NCBI GenBank assembly: GCA_012798435.1
Contig: JAAZNF010000084.1
Location: 1 to 64,000 of the forward strand
DNA: 64,000 nucleotides
From: Myxococcales bacterium
Lineage (GTDB): Bacteria > Myxococcota > B64-G9
Direction: 5' to 3'
In this document: positions 53,940 through 62,458 of the stretch, piece after piece
Layout of the letters: each line of letters opens with the position of its first letter
How positions within the stretch are numbered: position 1 is the stretch's first letter
Program-made: the position numbers and the translations under genes
The notes under the pieces: generated by a model
The model's input: only the letters and a program-made list of their open reading frames with translations
What the model was told of the DNA's origin: nothing
The model's database searches: none

Positions 53940-54690
53940 GCCGGGTTCCCTCCGTTCCGACCATCTGCAGGAGGCGCTCGCGGGCGGCCGCCGCCTCAGG
54001 TTCTCGAAGCCGGCGCAGCAGGTGCGCTTCCAGCCGGATGAGCTCCGGGTTGGTCTCCTGCGCGGGCCTCTCCCGGAGTCGCTCGGACAAGATCAGGGCT
54101 CGCCGCGGCGGCAGATCCTGGAGCAACGGGAGCCAGAACGCGGCGAAATCATGCGGATCGGATGGTGACAACTCCAGAGCGCGCCGGAAGGCTTCCTTCT
54201 CCAGCGCGCTGTCGTCGCTCTGGCGCGCCGCCTCGGCCTGCAAGCGCAAGGAATCCCGGCTTACGCCGCCCAGGGTCTCGGCCCGACCCAACGCGGCCAG
54301 GGCCTGGGCCGGTTCGCGCAGGTCGAGATGACACCGGGCCAGACGCAGCCACAGGTAGTCGGTCTCCGCCACCTTGAGCGCCAGCTCGAAGTAGGACAAC
54401 GCCTCCCGCGGTTTGCGGCGCTCGCACAGCACGTTGCCCATCAGCACCAGGGCGCGGGGGTCGTTGGGATCCCGGCGCAGGATGGCCCCGGCCAGCGCCG
54501 CCGCCTCGCGGAAGCGCTGCTCCCGGTAGTGGAGGTCGGCCAGCGCCGCCATGAGCCGCCGGTTCTCGGGCGTTTTCTGCAAGGCTCGCTCCATGAGCCG
54601 GCGCGCCTCTGCGCTGCGCTCGGCGCGGACCAGCTCGCGCGCCTTGCTCAATACGTCGTCGAACATCTCCTGCTGGCGCATCTCGCTCAT
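53932..54690 (-). CDS. Cytosolic TPR protein
   Basis: 252 residues without a signal peptide. About six TPR-like helix pairs cover residues 8-245 (ARRLMERALQKTPENRRLMA, PREALSYFELALKVAETDYL, ALEKEAFRRALELSPSDPHD). The ATG at 54690 overlaps the stop of the upstream membrane-propeller gene by four bases, which supports this start over the longer frame from 54957. It is a probable protein-interaction module; its partner may be another product of this five-gene operon. Confidence 0.78.
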   Translation of the reverse strand: MSEMRQQEMFDDVLSKARELVRAERSAEARRLMERALQKTPENRRLMAALADLHYREQRFREAAALAGAILRRDPNDPRALVLMGNVLCERRKPREALSYFELALKVAETDYLWLRLARCHLDLREPAQALAALGRAETLGGVSRDSLRLQAEAARQSDDSALEKEAFRRALELSPSDPHDFAAFWLPLLQDLPPRRALILSERLRERPAQETNPELIRLEAHLLRRLREPEAAAARERLLQMVGTEGTRHA

Positions 54691-55682
54691 GGCTCGCCTC
54701 CAGGGTGCCAGGCGCCGACGCGGTCGCCGTCGCAGGCCACTTCGCCGGTGGGCGGACGGCAGGCGTTGCGTCGCCCGCGTACCCGGCCTGTGGTGCGTTC
54801 CAGGCGCCACACCTCGCCGCGCAGCGCCAGCAGCGCTTCCTCGGCTTCGAGGCGCGGCGGGATGTCTGGCGGGGCCGGCAGCGGAAGGATCCAGGCGGAC
54901 TCGGGGATCGGCCAGCGCAGGAGCCGCGCCGTCGCGGACGAGGGACGCACCGAGCACAGCAACAGGCCGTCCCTCTCCAGGATCGGTGGGAGCAGGCGAT
55001 CGCCGAGCCAGTGGTAGGCGAAGCGTTCCCGGCCGTCCTCCAGGGCGAAGCCGGCCACGACCAGATCGTCGGGGTAGTCGAGCCCAGGGCCGATCACCAG
55101 CACCTCGTCGCCGGATACCAGGAGGTGCGCTGGAGACTGCGCTGGACGCTCACGCACCCAGCGGAAGGTGCCGTCGGGCCTTTTGCGCGTCAGGGTGAAC
55201 CGATCCAGCGTGATGAAGTCCCCGTCCGGTAGAGCGTCGCTGGCCACCCCTGGTTCACTCTCCGACCAGCGGCCCAGGTTCGGGCCCACCGCCCCCGCCA
55301 GTGGGGATTCGTGAAGGATCCATTGGCCCTCGGTGCCGCGACGTTCGATGAGGCCATCGAAGGTGGTCACGGTCGCCAGGGTCCCGGCCGCGAGGAGTGG
55401 CGAGGCCAGCAACAGGACGCGGAAGGATGTCCCCAGCCAGCGGCGTCTTCGCAGCAGAAGCGCGCCCGATAGCCCAACCAGAACGCCTGCCGCCGCGGCC
55501 GACAACAGCGAGAGGCTCCACCGGTGCAGGTCATCCGAACGCTGCTGGAGCGCGAGGTAGGCGGTGTCGGCCGCCGGGGCGAGCCAGATCCCGACGCCCC
55601 AGGCGACCAGCGCCAACCCGAGAAAGACGATCGCCACCAGGACCCCGGACAGGCGGGTTCTCGAGGGCAGGCGGTCCACCAT
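54687..55682 (-). CDS. Membrane protein with PQQ-like beta-propeller-type domain
   Basis: 331 residues. Membrane helices lie at about 12-33, 55-75 and 88-108. The rest (about 110-325) is beta-rich with repeated WD/PQQ-like strand patterns (DGLIERRGTEGQWILHESPL, HLLVSGDEVLVIGPGLDYPD, LLALRGEVWRLERTTGRV). There are too few repeats for a complete propeller. The family is not known to me. It is the first gene of the minus-strand operon that continues with the TPR, ThiF-like, sigma and TMTC-like genes; its promoter should lie in the 98 bases before the divergent YrdC-like gene. Confidence 0.65.
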   Translation of the reverse strand: MVDRLPSRTRLSGVLVAIVFLGLALVAWGVGIWLAPAADTAYLALQQRSDDLHRWSLSLLSAAAAGVLVGLSGALLLRRRRWLGTSFRVLLLASPLLAAGTLATVTTFDGLIERRGTEGQWILHESPLAGAVGPNLGRWSESEPGVASDALPDGDFITLDRFTLTRKRPDGTFRWVRERPAQSPAHLLVSGDEVLVIGPGLDYPDDLVVAGFALEDGRERFAYHWLGDRLLPPILERDGLLLCSVRPSSATARLLRWPIPESAWILPLPAPPDIPPRLEAEEALLALRGEVWRLERTTGRVRGRRNACRPPTGEVACDGDRVGAWHPGGEP

Positions 55683-55780
55683 GGCCCGAGTATAGCCGCC
55701 CGGCCCTGGATGTCCACCCGCCGGGGCCCATTTGACAGATTCCGCAGGATCTGGTTCAAGTCGCCGTTCGGAGGAGCGAG

Positions 55781-56428
55781 ATGAAGATCTTTTCTTTCAA
55801 GGATCTGGCGGCGGACGATGCGGTGCTCGCGGCCATCTGTGAGGCGCTCCTCCGCGGCGGCCTGGTGTGCTTTCCGGTCGGGGGCAACTACCGGCTGTTG
55901 GCCGACGGGCTTTCCGAGAAGGCGGTCGAGCGGTTGCTGGTCTCGAAGCGGCGCACCACCCGTTCGCCCTCGTTGCTCCTGGTGGGGGATCCCCGCCTGC
56001 TGTCCCGGGTGGCCGCGGAGATCTGCCCGGTGCGGGAACGGTTGGTGCGAAAGTTCTGGCCGGGGCCGCTGACCATCCTGTTCCCGCCGCACCCCGAGTT
56101 GCCGCTGAACCTGCGGCGCTCCCTGACCGGTCGTTCAGGCCAGGTGGGAGTGCGCCAACCAGAGCACCCGGAGGTGCAGCGGTTGCTACGGCGGTTCGGC
56201 AGGCCGCTCTTGTGCTCCTCGGCCAACCCCGAGTCGCGGCGAGGGGCCTCCTCTCCGGCCCAGGTGCGCAAGAACTTCTTCGGCAAGGTGGAGATCTTCG
56301 TGGATGCGGGCGATCTTTCCGCGGCGCCGGTGTCCACCGTGGTGGACGTCAAGGACGGGCGGGTGGAGGTGACCCGGCCCGGAGCCGTGTCGGCCGAGCG
56401 GCTCGCCGAAGCCGCCGGCGCTGGATGA
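55781..56428 (+). CDS. Divergent YrdC/Sua5-family protein
   Basis: 215 residues. The central and C-terminal parts follow the YrdC fold: LVRKFWPGPLTILFPPHPEL, QVGVRQPEHPEVQRLLRRFG and LLCSSANPESRRGASSPAQV are close to the family's WPGPLTL, R-P-x-H and SANxSG motifs. The N-terminal ATP/threonine site is altered: the usual PTxTxYGL region reads FPVGGNYRLLADG and the KxR pair reads SKRRTTRSP. It may therefore not be the essential threonylcarbamoyl-AMP synthase for t6A in tRNA, and a separate TsaC/Sua5 is probable elsewhere. Its 3' end overlaps the convergent septation-protein-like gene by 80 bases. Confidence 0.8.
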   Translation: MKIFSFKDLAADDAVLAAICEALLRGGLVCFPVGGNYRLLADGLSEKAVERLLVSKRRTTRSPSLLLVGDPRLLSRVAAEICPVRERLVRKFWPGPLTILFPPHPELPLNLRRSLTGRSGQVGVRQPEHPEVQRLLRRFGRPLLCSSANPESRRGASSPAQVRKNFFGKVEIFVDAGDLSAAPVSTVVDVKDGRVEVTRPGAVSAERLAEAAGAG

Positions 56429-56972
56429 GCACCCAGACCACGAGGGGAAGCAGCAGGGCGTAAAATCCAGGCCCGGAGATCCAACCCCAGGCGGCGCGTG
56501 AGGCATGAAGCGCCGCGACCACCACCAGGCCGGCGTGGACCAGAACGAGCGCGGCCATCCATAGGAGCAACCGGCGCAACAGGGGCAGGGCGGCGGCCGG
56601 GAACTCCAGGCCTCCGAGGGCCCGGCGAAAGTACCCCTCGATGATGCGGGCCGGAGCCAGAGCCAGGAAGGCCAGGTACGGCACCATCAGACCCTCCAGG
56701 ATGGCCGGCTTGAGCTTGAAGAAGCGCTCGTCGTCGGTAAGGAGCGAGCCGGCCGCCAGGCCACCGATCAACAACACGTCCACCAGCACCAGTGGATCCA
56801 GCCGGCGGGTACGCCGGATGTCCAGCGCCGCCTGGGCGCCCACCAAAAGCAGCGCGGCGCCGATGGCCCAGGCCGGGTCCTCGACCAGCGCGTCCACCAA
56901 CAAGAATGCCAGGATGGGCAGGAGCTGGAACATCAGCAGCCGGGCGGGATTGGCGGGGCGCGGGTCGGCCAT
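56349..56972 (-). CDS. YciB/IspZ-like inner-membrane protein
   Basis: About 207 residues (213 if the ATG at 56990 is used). Five to six hydrophobic helices, beginning LLMFQLLPILAFLLVDALVE, with the YciB-like phrases DVLLIGGLAAGSLLTDDERF and FFKLKPAILEGLMVPYLAFL. YciB-family (septation protein A) members take part in envelope maintenance. The similarity is by overall pattern only, so another small membrane family is possible. The Arg-rich C-terminus lies within the region overlapping the YrdC-like gene, and neither start has a strong ribosome-binding site. Confidence 0.6.
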   Translation of the reverse strand: MADPRPANPARLLMFQLLPILAFLLVDALVEDPAWAIGAALLLVGAQAALDIRRTRRLDPLVLVDVLLIGGLAAGSLLTDDERFFKLKPAILEGLMVPYLAFLALAPARIIEGYFRRALGGLEFPAAALPLLRRLLLWMAALVLVHAGLVVVAALHASRAAWGWISGPGFYALLLPLVVWVLIQRRRLRRAARPTRLRAGSPPPARP

Positions 56973-57066
56973 CGAGGCGAAGCACAGCACATCCGCCGCC
57001 GCCGCTCAACGGATTTTCCGTTTGCGCTCGGCCTGCCGGCGCGGCACAATCGGCTCGGGAGGCACC

Positions 57067-57483
57067 ATGGCCGACGAACCCAAGCGTTGCCGGCGCTGCC
57101 AGACCGTCTTCGCCGCATCTCACTGGGCCCACGGGCGCACGGCGTGCCCGAGTTGCGGCGGTTCTCTGGAACCAGCCACCGCGCCGGTGTTGCGCTACGA
57201 GCATTACGACTCCAGCGCCGATATCCGGTTCGATCTCTCGGGCTTGCTCAGCCCGGAGCAGAAACGGGAAGCCTGGATCGTGTGTGGCCTGGGCGGAGCG
57301 CTCATCGTGCTGGCCTTCGCGGCGCGCCTGGCCTTCCTCATCCTGGGTGGGCTCAGGGGGTTCTGGGGTGTGCCGTGGTGGTTCGATGTGCTGGTGGGAG
57401 GCATGATCTTGTTGGGGGCGGCGATGGGGGTGTGGGCGACGGTGCGCCTGCTGCGCCACTGGCACACCCTGCGGCGGAGGTGA
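57067..57483 (+). CDS. Small membrane protein with N-terminal zinc ribbon
   Basis: 138 residues. The N-terminus has two Cys pairs, CRRCQTVF and CPSCGG, as in zinc-ribbon proteins of the MJ0042 type. Two membrane helices follow at about 77-98 and 105-128 (IVCGLGGALIVLAFAARLAF, VLVGGMILLGAAMGVWATVR). The ATG at 57067 is the first after the divergent septation-like gene. No known function; such zinc-ribbon/two-helix proteins are common in Myxococcota genomes. Confidence 0.7.
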   Translation: MADEPKRCRRCQTVFAASHWAHGRTACPSCGGSLEPATAPVLRYEHYDSSADIRFDLSGLLSPEQKREAWIVCGLGGALIVLAFAARLAFLILGGLRGFWGVPWWFDVLVGGMILLGAAMGVWATVRLLRHWHTLRRR

Positions 57484-57485
57484 GG

Positions 57486-57869
57486 CTAGGACGACGCGTC
57501 TGGCGCTTTCTTGGGGGGATGCTTGACCAGTTCGGTCAATTCGCTCCGGTATTTTTCGAGGTCGGGCGCCTGGGCAGCGCGCATCTGGCCGATGGCGAAC
57601 CGGGCCACTGCCCGGGCGAGGGCGTGGATGGCCTGGTGGCGTTCCCACCCTTGTTCTAGCAACGTCGCCAGGGCTGCGCTGGCCTCCGGTGGTTGGTGTT
57701 CGAAAAGCTGCTTTTCGACGATCTGGTGGAGCAGCAGGTGCACCTTGAGGGCCTGCCCATCCAGGTTCGGGTGGGGATGACGGGCGTGGTCCTCGATGAT
57801 TTCGAGAGCGAGCTTGGCGGTGCTGTTGGGGGGCTTCGTCTTCGGTCGCGACCGGGGTTTTCGGGCCAT
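57486..57869 (-). CDS. DUF1841-like small cytosolic protein
   Basis: 127 residues, helical, with the pattern LKVHLLLHQIVEKQLFEHQP then ERHQAIHALARAVARFAIGQ; the spaced His and Glu residues resemble DUF1841 proteins. A Lys/Pro-rich end (ELVKHPPKKAPD) follows. It is convergent with the zinc-ribbon gene (gap of two bases) and divergent from the GltJ-like gene. Function unknown. Confidence 0.6.
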   Translation of the reverse strand: MARKPRSRPKTKPPNSTAKLALEIIEDHARHPHPNLDGQALKVHLLLHQIVEKQLFEHQPPEASAALATLLEQGWERHQAIHALARAVARFAIGQMRAAQAPDLEKYRSELTELVKHPPKKAPDASS

Positions 57870-57913
57870 GCCGGTATTTTATGCGTGGTTGGGGGGGCGG
57901 GTCCAGCGATTAC

Positions 57914-57942
57914 TTGCCAAGGTCCGCAGCCGGTGCAATAAT
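57914..57942 (+). promoter_or_regulatory. Probable promoter of the GltJ-like gene
   Basis: TTGCCA at 57914-57919 and AATAAT at 57937-57942, spacer 17. It gives a leader of about 135 bases before the ATG at 58084. Confidence 0.5.
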
Positions 57943-58083
57943 TCACACTCGCGGAACAAGCCGCCCGTGCGCCGGATCCGCAGGATGAAATAGATCCGGC
58001 AGGAAGCCTGGGACGTCTGTACCGGAAGCGCCGGCAGGCGCGGCGAAGGTTGCTTGGCTGCGAAAGCGATCTCGAGGACGACC

Positions 58084-60345
58084 ATGAAATTCAGGTGCGA
58101 CAAGTGCAATGCGCAGTACGCCATCGCCGACGAGAAGGTGGGAAAGAAGGGCGTGCGGGTCAAGTGTAAGAAGTGCGCCAACGTGATCACCGTACGGCCG
58201 GCCCAGGAGCAAGCTGCCGCGGGAGCCGAGGAAGCACCGGCCGCGGTGAGTGGGGCACCGGCACCCGGCCCGACCGAGGGTGCGGATGTTCCCACCGAGG
58301 CCAATCAACGGGAGAGCACCGACGTTTCCGCGCCGCCGGCGCCGACGGACGGGGGTGGACCCAAGATCGGCGACGAGGATCTGGGCAATGCCTTCGATAA
58401 CATCCTGGGAGAGAGCGGGCTGCCCGACGACGGCGCCGCGTCTGGCGGAAACGAAGATCTCGGGGAGGGGGACCTGGATCGCCAGTCCACCCGGTTGTTC
58501 AGCGTAGAGGAGATGCAGAAGGTGCAGGCCGAGAAGGAGAAGGCCACCCGGCGGGAAGAGGAGAGTCGCCAGATCGGGGATCTGTACCGATTGGCGCGAG
58601 GGGAGGAGCCGGGTACCGCGCCGGCGAGCCCTGGCGATTCATCCCCAGGGGTCCCGGCGTCGGGCGAGGATCGGCTGGAGTGGTACCTGGCGGTGGACGA
58701 TCAGCAGATGGGTCCGCTCTCTCTGCGGGACGTGACCGAGCGGTTTCATCGTGGCGAGATCCGTCCGGACACCCTGGCATGGAAATCCGGGCTGGGGGAC
58801 TGGGCTCCGCTGCTGGAGGTGGCCGAGTTGCGGTTCCTGGTCCAGTCTTCGGCGAGCACCGCGGCCGATGTTGAAGAGCCAGCCGCTCCGGCGGAGCGGG
58901 CTTTTTCGCAGGAAGAGGACGAGGAGCCGGCCGGTGCCGCCCCGGACGGCGCCTCCATGGAATCGGAAGAAGCGCATAGCGGCGAGCAGGAATATTCCGA
59001 CACCTCGGTCACCGGAGCGGCATTCGCCGCGGACGTGGACTGGAAGCCGTCTGCGGTTTCGGCTCTGAGCTCGTTGGCCGAGGAGGAACTGGCGTCCCTC
59101 AAGCCGCCCGAGCCCGAGCCGTTGCCCGAGCCGTCCGACGTGATCCCGCCGCTGACGGATGAGAAGGCCGCGCCGGACACCGCGCCCATGGACGATGGCG
59201 ACAGCTCGATCATTGGCCAGATCCGGGCCGAGGAGGAGGCGGCCGCTCGCGAGGCGGAGCGCAAACGCCAGGAGGAAGAACGCCTGGCGGCCGAGGCGGC
59301 CGCGGCTCGTCGCAAGCAGGAGGAGGAGGCCCTGGCCGCACAAGAGGCGGCGCGCCGGGAACAATACCAGGAGAAAAAAGAGCGTGTGGTGCCCCCTCCC
59401 GAGGTCTCCGCGGCTCCCCATGCCGCGGTTCCGCGGTGGCTGATCGGGGTGCTCGCGGGTGGCGGCCTGCTCATCCTGGTGCTGCTGGGGTTCATCGCCT
59501 ACATCCTGGTGCGCGGCCAGGTTCCGCCGGAGCCCGGCCAGGGCGTGCCTCTCGGGCCTCCCGCTGCGATCGGAACCGCGCCCGCGGCGCCGCCGGCCAC
59601 CGCCGGCGGGGTTACGCCACCCGCGCCGCCTTCACCTCCCGACTCCGAGGGACCCGCGAGCCCGCCGGCCCCAGCCGCCGGCGCGGAAAGCGCTTCCCCT
59701 GCCGCCGGCGTGGCGGCGGCACCACCCCCTGCGCCCCCCTCGCCGGAGGAAAAACCGGCGACGCCGGGGAAAAAGGTCGCGCCGCCCCGCGAACCGAAGA
59801 AAGTCGTTCAGCCGCCGAAGCCGCCGCAGGAGAAGGACGAAACCCTGGCGCGGTTGCAGCGCGAGGAAAAGACTGACCGTGGCCGCAAGGAGCGCGAGGC
59901 CCCGCCCCCAGAGGAAGCCAAGCCCAAGAAGAAGATCGACAAGAACGACATCCTGAACTTCCGCGATGACGACGAGGACGACAAGGCGCTACAGAAGGAG
60001 ATGGGCGTGAAGCGGGCCGAGGCGGCCCCGGCGCCCAAGCCGGAAGAGAAGAAGGAGCTGCCCCCGCGCACCAACGCCGACGTGCTCGAGGTGATGAAGC
60101 AGCACCTGGCCGAGTTCCAGGCCTGCTCCCGCAAGCAGAAAGAAGTGGACGCCTCGGTGCAAGGCCGGATGGTGATCAAGTTCGTCATCACCCCCGAGGG
60201 GACGGTGACCAAGCTGGCCACCGACACGGCCGAGTTCAAGGGGACCTTCGTCTCGGATTGCATCGGCCGGGTGATCAACGGCATCCGCTTCCCCAAGGCG
60301 GGCGGCGGCCCCATGACCGTGCCCTTCCCGTTCACCGTGAAGTAA
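58084..60345 (+). CDS. gltJ: GltJ/AgmX-like protein: zinc ribbon, GYF domain, membrane helix, AgmX C-terminal domain
   Basis: 753 residues. A zinc ribbon at the start (CDKC at 5-8, CKKC at 28-31) is followed by a long acidic/Pro-rich region, a GYF-type domain at about 200-255 (WYLAVDDQQMGPLSLRDVTE), another disordered region with a charged helix (about 375-440), one membrane helix (about 452-473), a very Pro/Ala-rich periplasmic linker (480-640) and the TonB-like AgmX/PglI domain (about 663-753). This is the architecture of GltJ (AgmX) of Myxococcus, in which, as I recall, the zinc ribbon binds MglA-GTP and the GYF domain takes part in the switch with MglB. It stands alone here, about 48 kb from mglBA. 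Similar architectures occur as paralogues, so the ortholog call is provisional. Confidence 0.75.
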   Translation: MKFRCDKCNAQYAIADEKVGKKGVRVKCKKCANVITVRPAQEQAAAGAEEAPAAVSGAPAPGPTEGADVPTEANQRESTDVSAPPAPTDGGGPKIGDEDLGNAFDNILGESGLPDDGAASGGNEDLGEGDLDRQSTRLFSVEEMQKVQAEKEKATRREEESRQIGDLYRLARGEEPGTAPASPGDSSPGVPASGEDRLEWYLAVDDQQMGPLSLRDVTERFHRGEIRPDTLAWKSGLGDWAPLLEVAELRFLVQSSASTAADVEEPAAPAERAFSQEEDEEPAGAAPDGASMESEEAHSGEQEYSDTSVTGAAFAADVDWKPSAVSALSSLAEEELASLKPPEPEPLPEPSDVIPPLTDEKAAPDTAPMDDGDSSIIGQIRAEEEAAAREAERKRQEEERLAAEAAAARRKQEEEALAAQEAARREQYQEKKERVVPPPEVSAAPHAAVPRWLIGVLAGGGLLILVLLGFIAYILVRGQVPPEPGQGVPLGPPAAIGTAPAAPPATAGGVTPPAPPSPPDSEGPASPPAPAAGAESASPAAGVAAAPPPAPPSPEEKPATPGKKVAPPREPKKVVQPPKPPQEKDETLARLQREEKTDRGRKEREAPPPEEAKPKKKIDKNDILNFRDDDEDDKALQKEMGVKRAEAAPAPKPEEKKELPPRTNADVLEVMKQHLAEFQACSRKQKEVDASVQGRMVIKFVITPEGTVTKLATDTAEFKGTFVSDCIGRVINGIRFPKAGGGPMTVPFPFTVK

Positions 60346-60682
60346 CCATACACCGCGGCGTGGGATTCATTCGTGGTTGCCAATCTATGTTTGGGGGATA
60401 TCCGTGGCTGGGGATTGGCTGAACGGGGCGCAAAACACCCCTGGCGGTTGGTGGCGTTGGAGTGGAGCCTCGCCGTGTAGGATTCCTGGGTCCCGCGGTC
60501 GGTCGCTTGTCAGAACGCTCCTCACACAAGGTGGGTATTCTCGAAAGATCGAATGGCCTCCGGGTCAAAGCACCTGGCGAGCAGAGGGCGCTTGGCTTGA
60601 GCGCACTGGTTGCCATACGAGCCGCCGCAAGAAAATACTGTTGCCGTAGGGCGTTGAGGAGCCGGGGACCGGAACCGTTGCT
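60346..60682. other. Convergent spacer after the GltJ-like gene
   Basis: 337 bases between convergent genes with no supported gene. Small open frames on both strands do not resemble known proteins. I see no stem-loop with a T-run that would be an intrinsic terminator for either neighbour. Confidence 0.45.
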
Positions 60683-61984
60683 TCAGAACAGGATGGTGGC
60701 CTCGGGCGCCGGGGTGGCCGCCCGGCTCATCGCCTTGCGCTGGGCCTCCAGCCGCTCGGCGGAAAGGGACTTGAGCGACTCCAGGATTTGGGGCTCCTGA
60801 CGGGCGAGCTGCAAGAAGTCGGAACGGGACAAGAACAAGAACTCGCCGCCGCGAACGGCCCGCACGGTGGCGGTGGTGGGCGTGTCGTGGATCAGCGAGA
60901 TCTCACCGAACACCGAGCCCTCGCGCAGTGTGGCCAGCTGGATGCGGGAGCTGCCCTCGAACTTGGTGACTTCCACCTCGCCGCCCAGGATCATGTACAG
61001 GCCGGGCCCGGGCGTCCCTTCGCGGATGATCACCTCGTCGGTGGGGATGCCGATGGAGGTGAACATCTCCAGCAAGGCGCGCTTCTTCTCCCGGGGGAAC
61101 GGCGCGAACATCGGGTTGGTGGCGAGCAAAAAGTGCAAGAAGCGTTGGCGTACGAAACGGGCCAGCGCCAGGGTGAGATCGTCGATGTCGGAGGCAGCCG
61201 CCTCAATGTCCTCCCGGCGCAGCTCGAGCACGTCGCTCTCACGCAGCGCCACCGCCGAAGCGACGCGCGGGGCGTCGGTGATGAGCGCCATCTCGCCGAA
61301 CACCGAATTGGTGGAGAAACGGGCCAGGGCCCGGGACTCGCCACCGCGGCTCTCGCGGGCCTCGACCTCGCCGAAAGCCAGCAAGAACACCGAGGTCCCC
61401 GGGTCGCCCTCTCTCACCACCTCCTGCCCGGCCGGGAAGGTGCGCAGCTCCATGAGCTCCAAGATGGGGTAGATGGCCTCTGCGGAGAGCAATGAAAAGA
61501 AGGGTGCGGCCGGGACACTCCGCGGATAGCGGGCGTTCTCGAAGGACCGGGCCAGGCTGGATGCCGTGCTGACCAGCTTGTCCGCGGCCGGCGGGGGAGC
61601 GCTGACCTCCAGGTCTCCCCGCAGATCGGGGGGGACCGGCAGCTCCAGCTCCTGTTCGATTCGGTCCGACTCCAGCCCGTACATGTCGGCCAAGAGGCGC
61701 AGAGTCGATTCGAAGCCGGTCTGCAAACGTGCCGCGCGTTTGGTGGCGTCAAGCCCCAGCAGCGGGTAGCCCGCTCGCAGACAGTGCTCGGCGATGGCCT
61801 TGTAGATCTCGAAGGCGCGGTTGTACTCCTTGAGCCCTTCCAGAGCACGGGCGGCCAGGAAACGAGACCAGAGATGCGCCGGATCGGTCCGGATCACCTG
61901 GGTCAACTTGGCCAGGGCAGACTCGTGGCGGCCCTGCAGAAGCTCGGTTTCGGCCTCGCGATAGGTCTCAAGCAATGTAGGCAT
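60683..61984 (-). CDS. TPR protein with two cyclic-nucleotide-binding domains
   Basis: 433 residues. The N-terminal 100 residues are TPR-like (LLQGRHESALAKLTQVIRTD, GLKEYNRAFEIYKAIAEHCL). Two CRP-type domains follow, one at about 165-280 (VREGDPGTSVFLLAFGEVEA, FGEMALITDAPRVASAVALR) and one at about 300-415 (IREGTPGPGLYMILGGEVEV, FGEISLIHDTPTTATVRAVR). Both have the phosphate-binding cassette with the Arg in place. There is no DNA-binding or catalytic domain. AAGGAGA eight bases before the ATG at 61984 supports the start. It is a candidate second-messenger sensor that works through its TPR part. Confidence 0.85.
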   Translation of the reverse strand: MPTLLETYREAETELLQGRHESALAKLTQVIRTDPAHLWSRFLAARALEGLKEYNRAFEIYKAIAEHCLRAGYPLLGLDATKRAARLQTGFESTLRLLADMYGLESDRIEQELELPVPPDLRGDLEVSAPPPAADKLVSTASSLARSFENARYPRSVPAAPFFSLLSAEAIYPILELMELRTFPAGQEVVREGDPGTSVFLLAFGEVEARESRGGESRALARFSTNSVFGEMALITDAPRVASAVALRESDVLELRREDIEAAASDIDDLTLALARFVRQRFLHFLLATNPMFAPFPREKKRALLEMFTSIGIPTDEVIIREGTPGPGLYMILGGEVEVTKFEGSSRIQLATLREGSVFGEISLIHDTPTTATVRAVRGGEFLFLSRSDFLQLARQEPQILESLKSLSAERLEAQRKAMSRAATPAPEATILF

Positions 61985-62208
61985 CGACCGGTTCTCCTTG
62001 AACACGGGCCGCGCTGCCCGGGTATCCCACTCCCACGAGGGCAATGGACGCGGCGGGACGAAGGTTGGGTCGGTGGCGCCAGGACATAGAGGATCGTCGA
62101 TTGACCGGGAAACTACCAAAACGCTCGCACGCTGGCAAGAAAAACCGCCCGCCTCGCGCTTGACGAAGAACTATTCGGATATAACTTGTCCACATAAGGA
62201 GGTGCGCC

Positions 62209-62436
62209 ATGTCAAACCTGTTACGGAAGAATATCCATCCGATGGAACGGGTCGTTCGCTTCTTGCTGGGGTCTTTCTTGCTCAGCCTGATCTTCTGGGG
62301 CCCGCAAACGTGGTGGGGACTGATCGGCCTGGTCCCACTCGCCACGGCTTTCGTCGGGAGCTGCCCGCTGTACACTCTGCTGGGCCTCACCACCTGCCGC
62401 CGCTGCGAGAATCCCTCCCCGTCGGGAAGCGCCTGA
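62209..62436 (+). CDS. DUF2892-family small membrane protein
   Basis: 75 residues. The conserved start RKNIHPMERVVRFLLGSFLL is typical of the YgaP-type inner-membrane (DUF2892) family, with two short hydrophobic segments and the GSCPLYTLLGLTTCRRC end that carries paired Cys. AAGGAGGTG is well placed before the ATG. Members are often linked to sulfur or redox proteins; no such gene is adjacent. A possible promoter (TTGACG 62160, TATAAC 62180) has an unusually short spacer of 14. Confidence 0.85.
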   Translation: MSNLLRKNIHPMERVVRFLLGSFLLSLIFWGPQTWWGLIGLVPLATAFVGSCPLYTLLGLTTCRRCENPSPSGSA

Positions 62437-62458
62437 AGCCAGCCTCCGTCCGGGTGCT

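Noticed and set aside
62160-62185. Promoter TTGACG/TATAAC before the DUF2892 gene
   Set aside because: Both boxes are good but the 14-base spacer is shorter than sigma-70 promoters normally allow; mentioned only with the gene.
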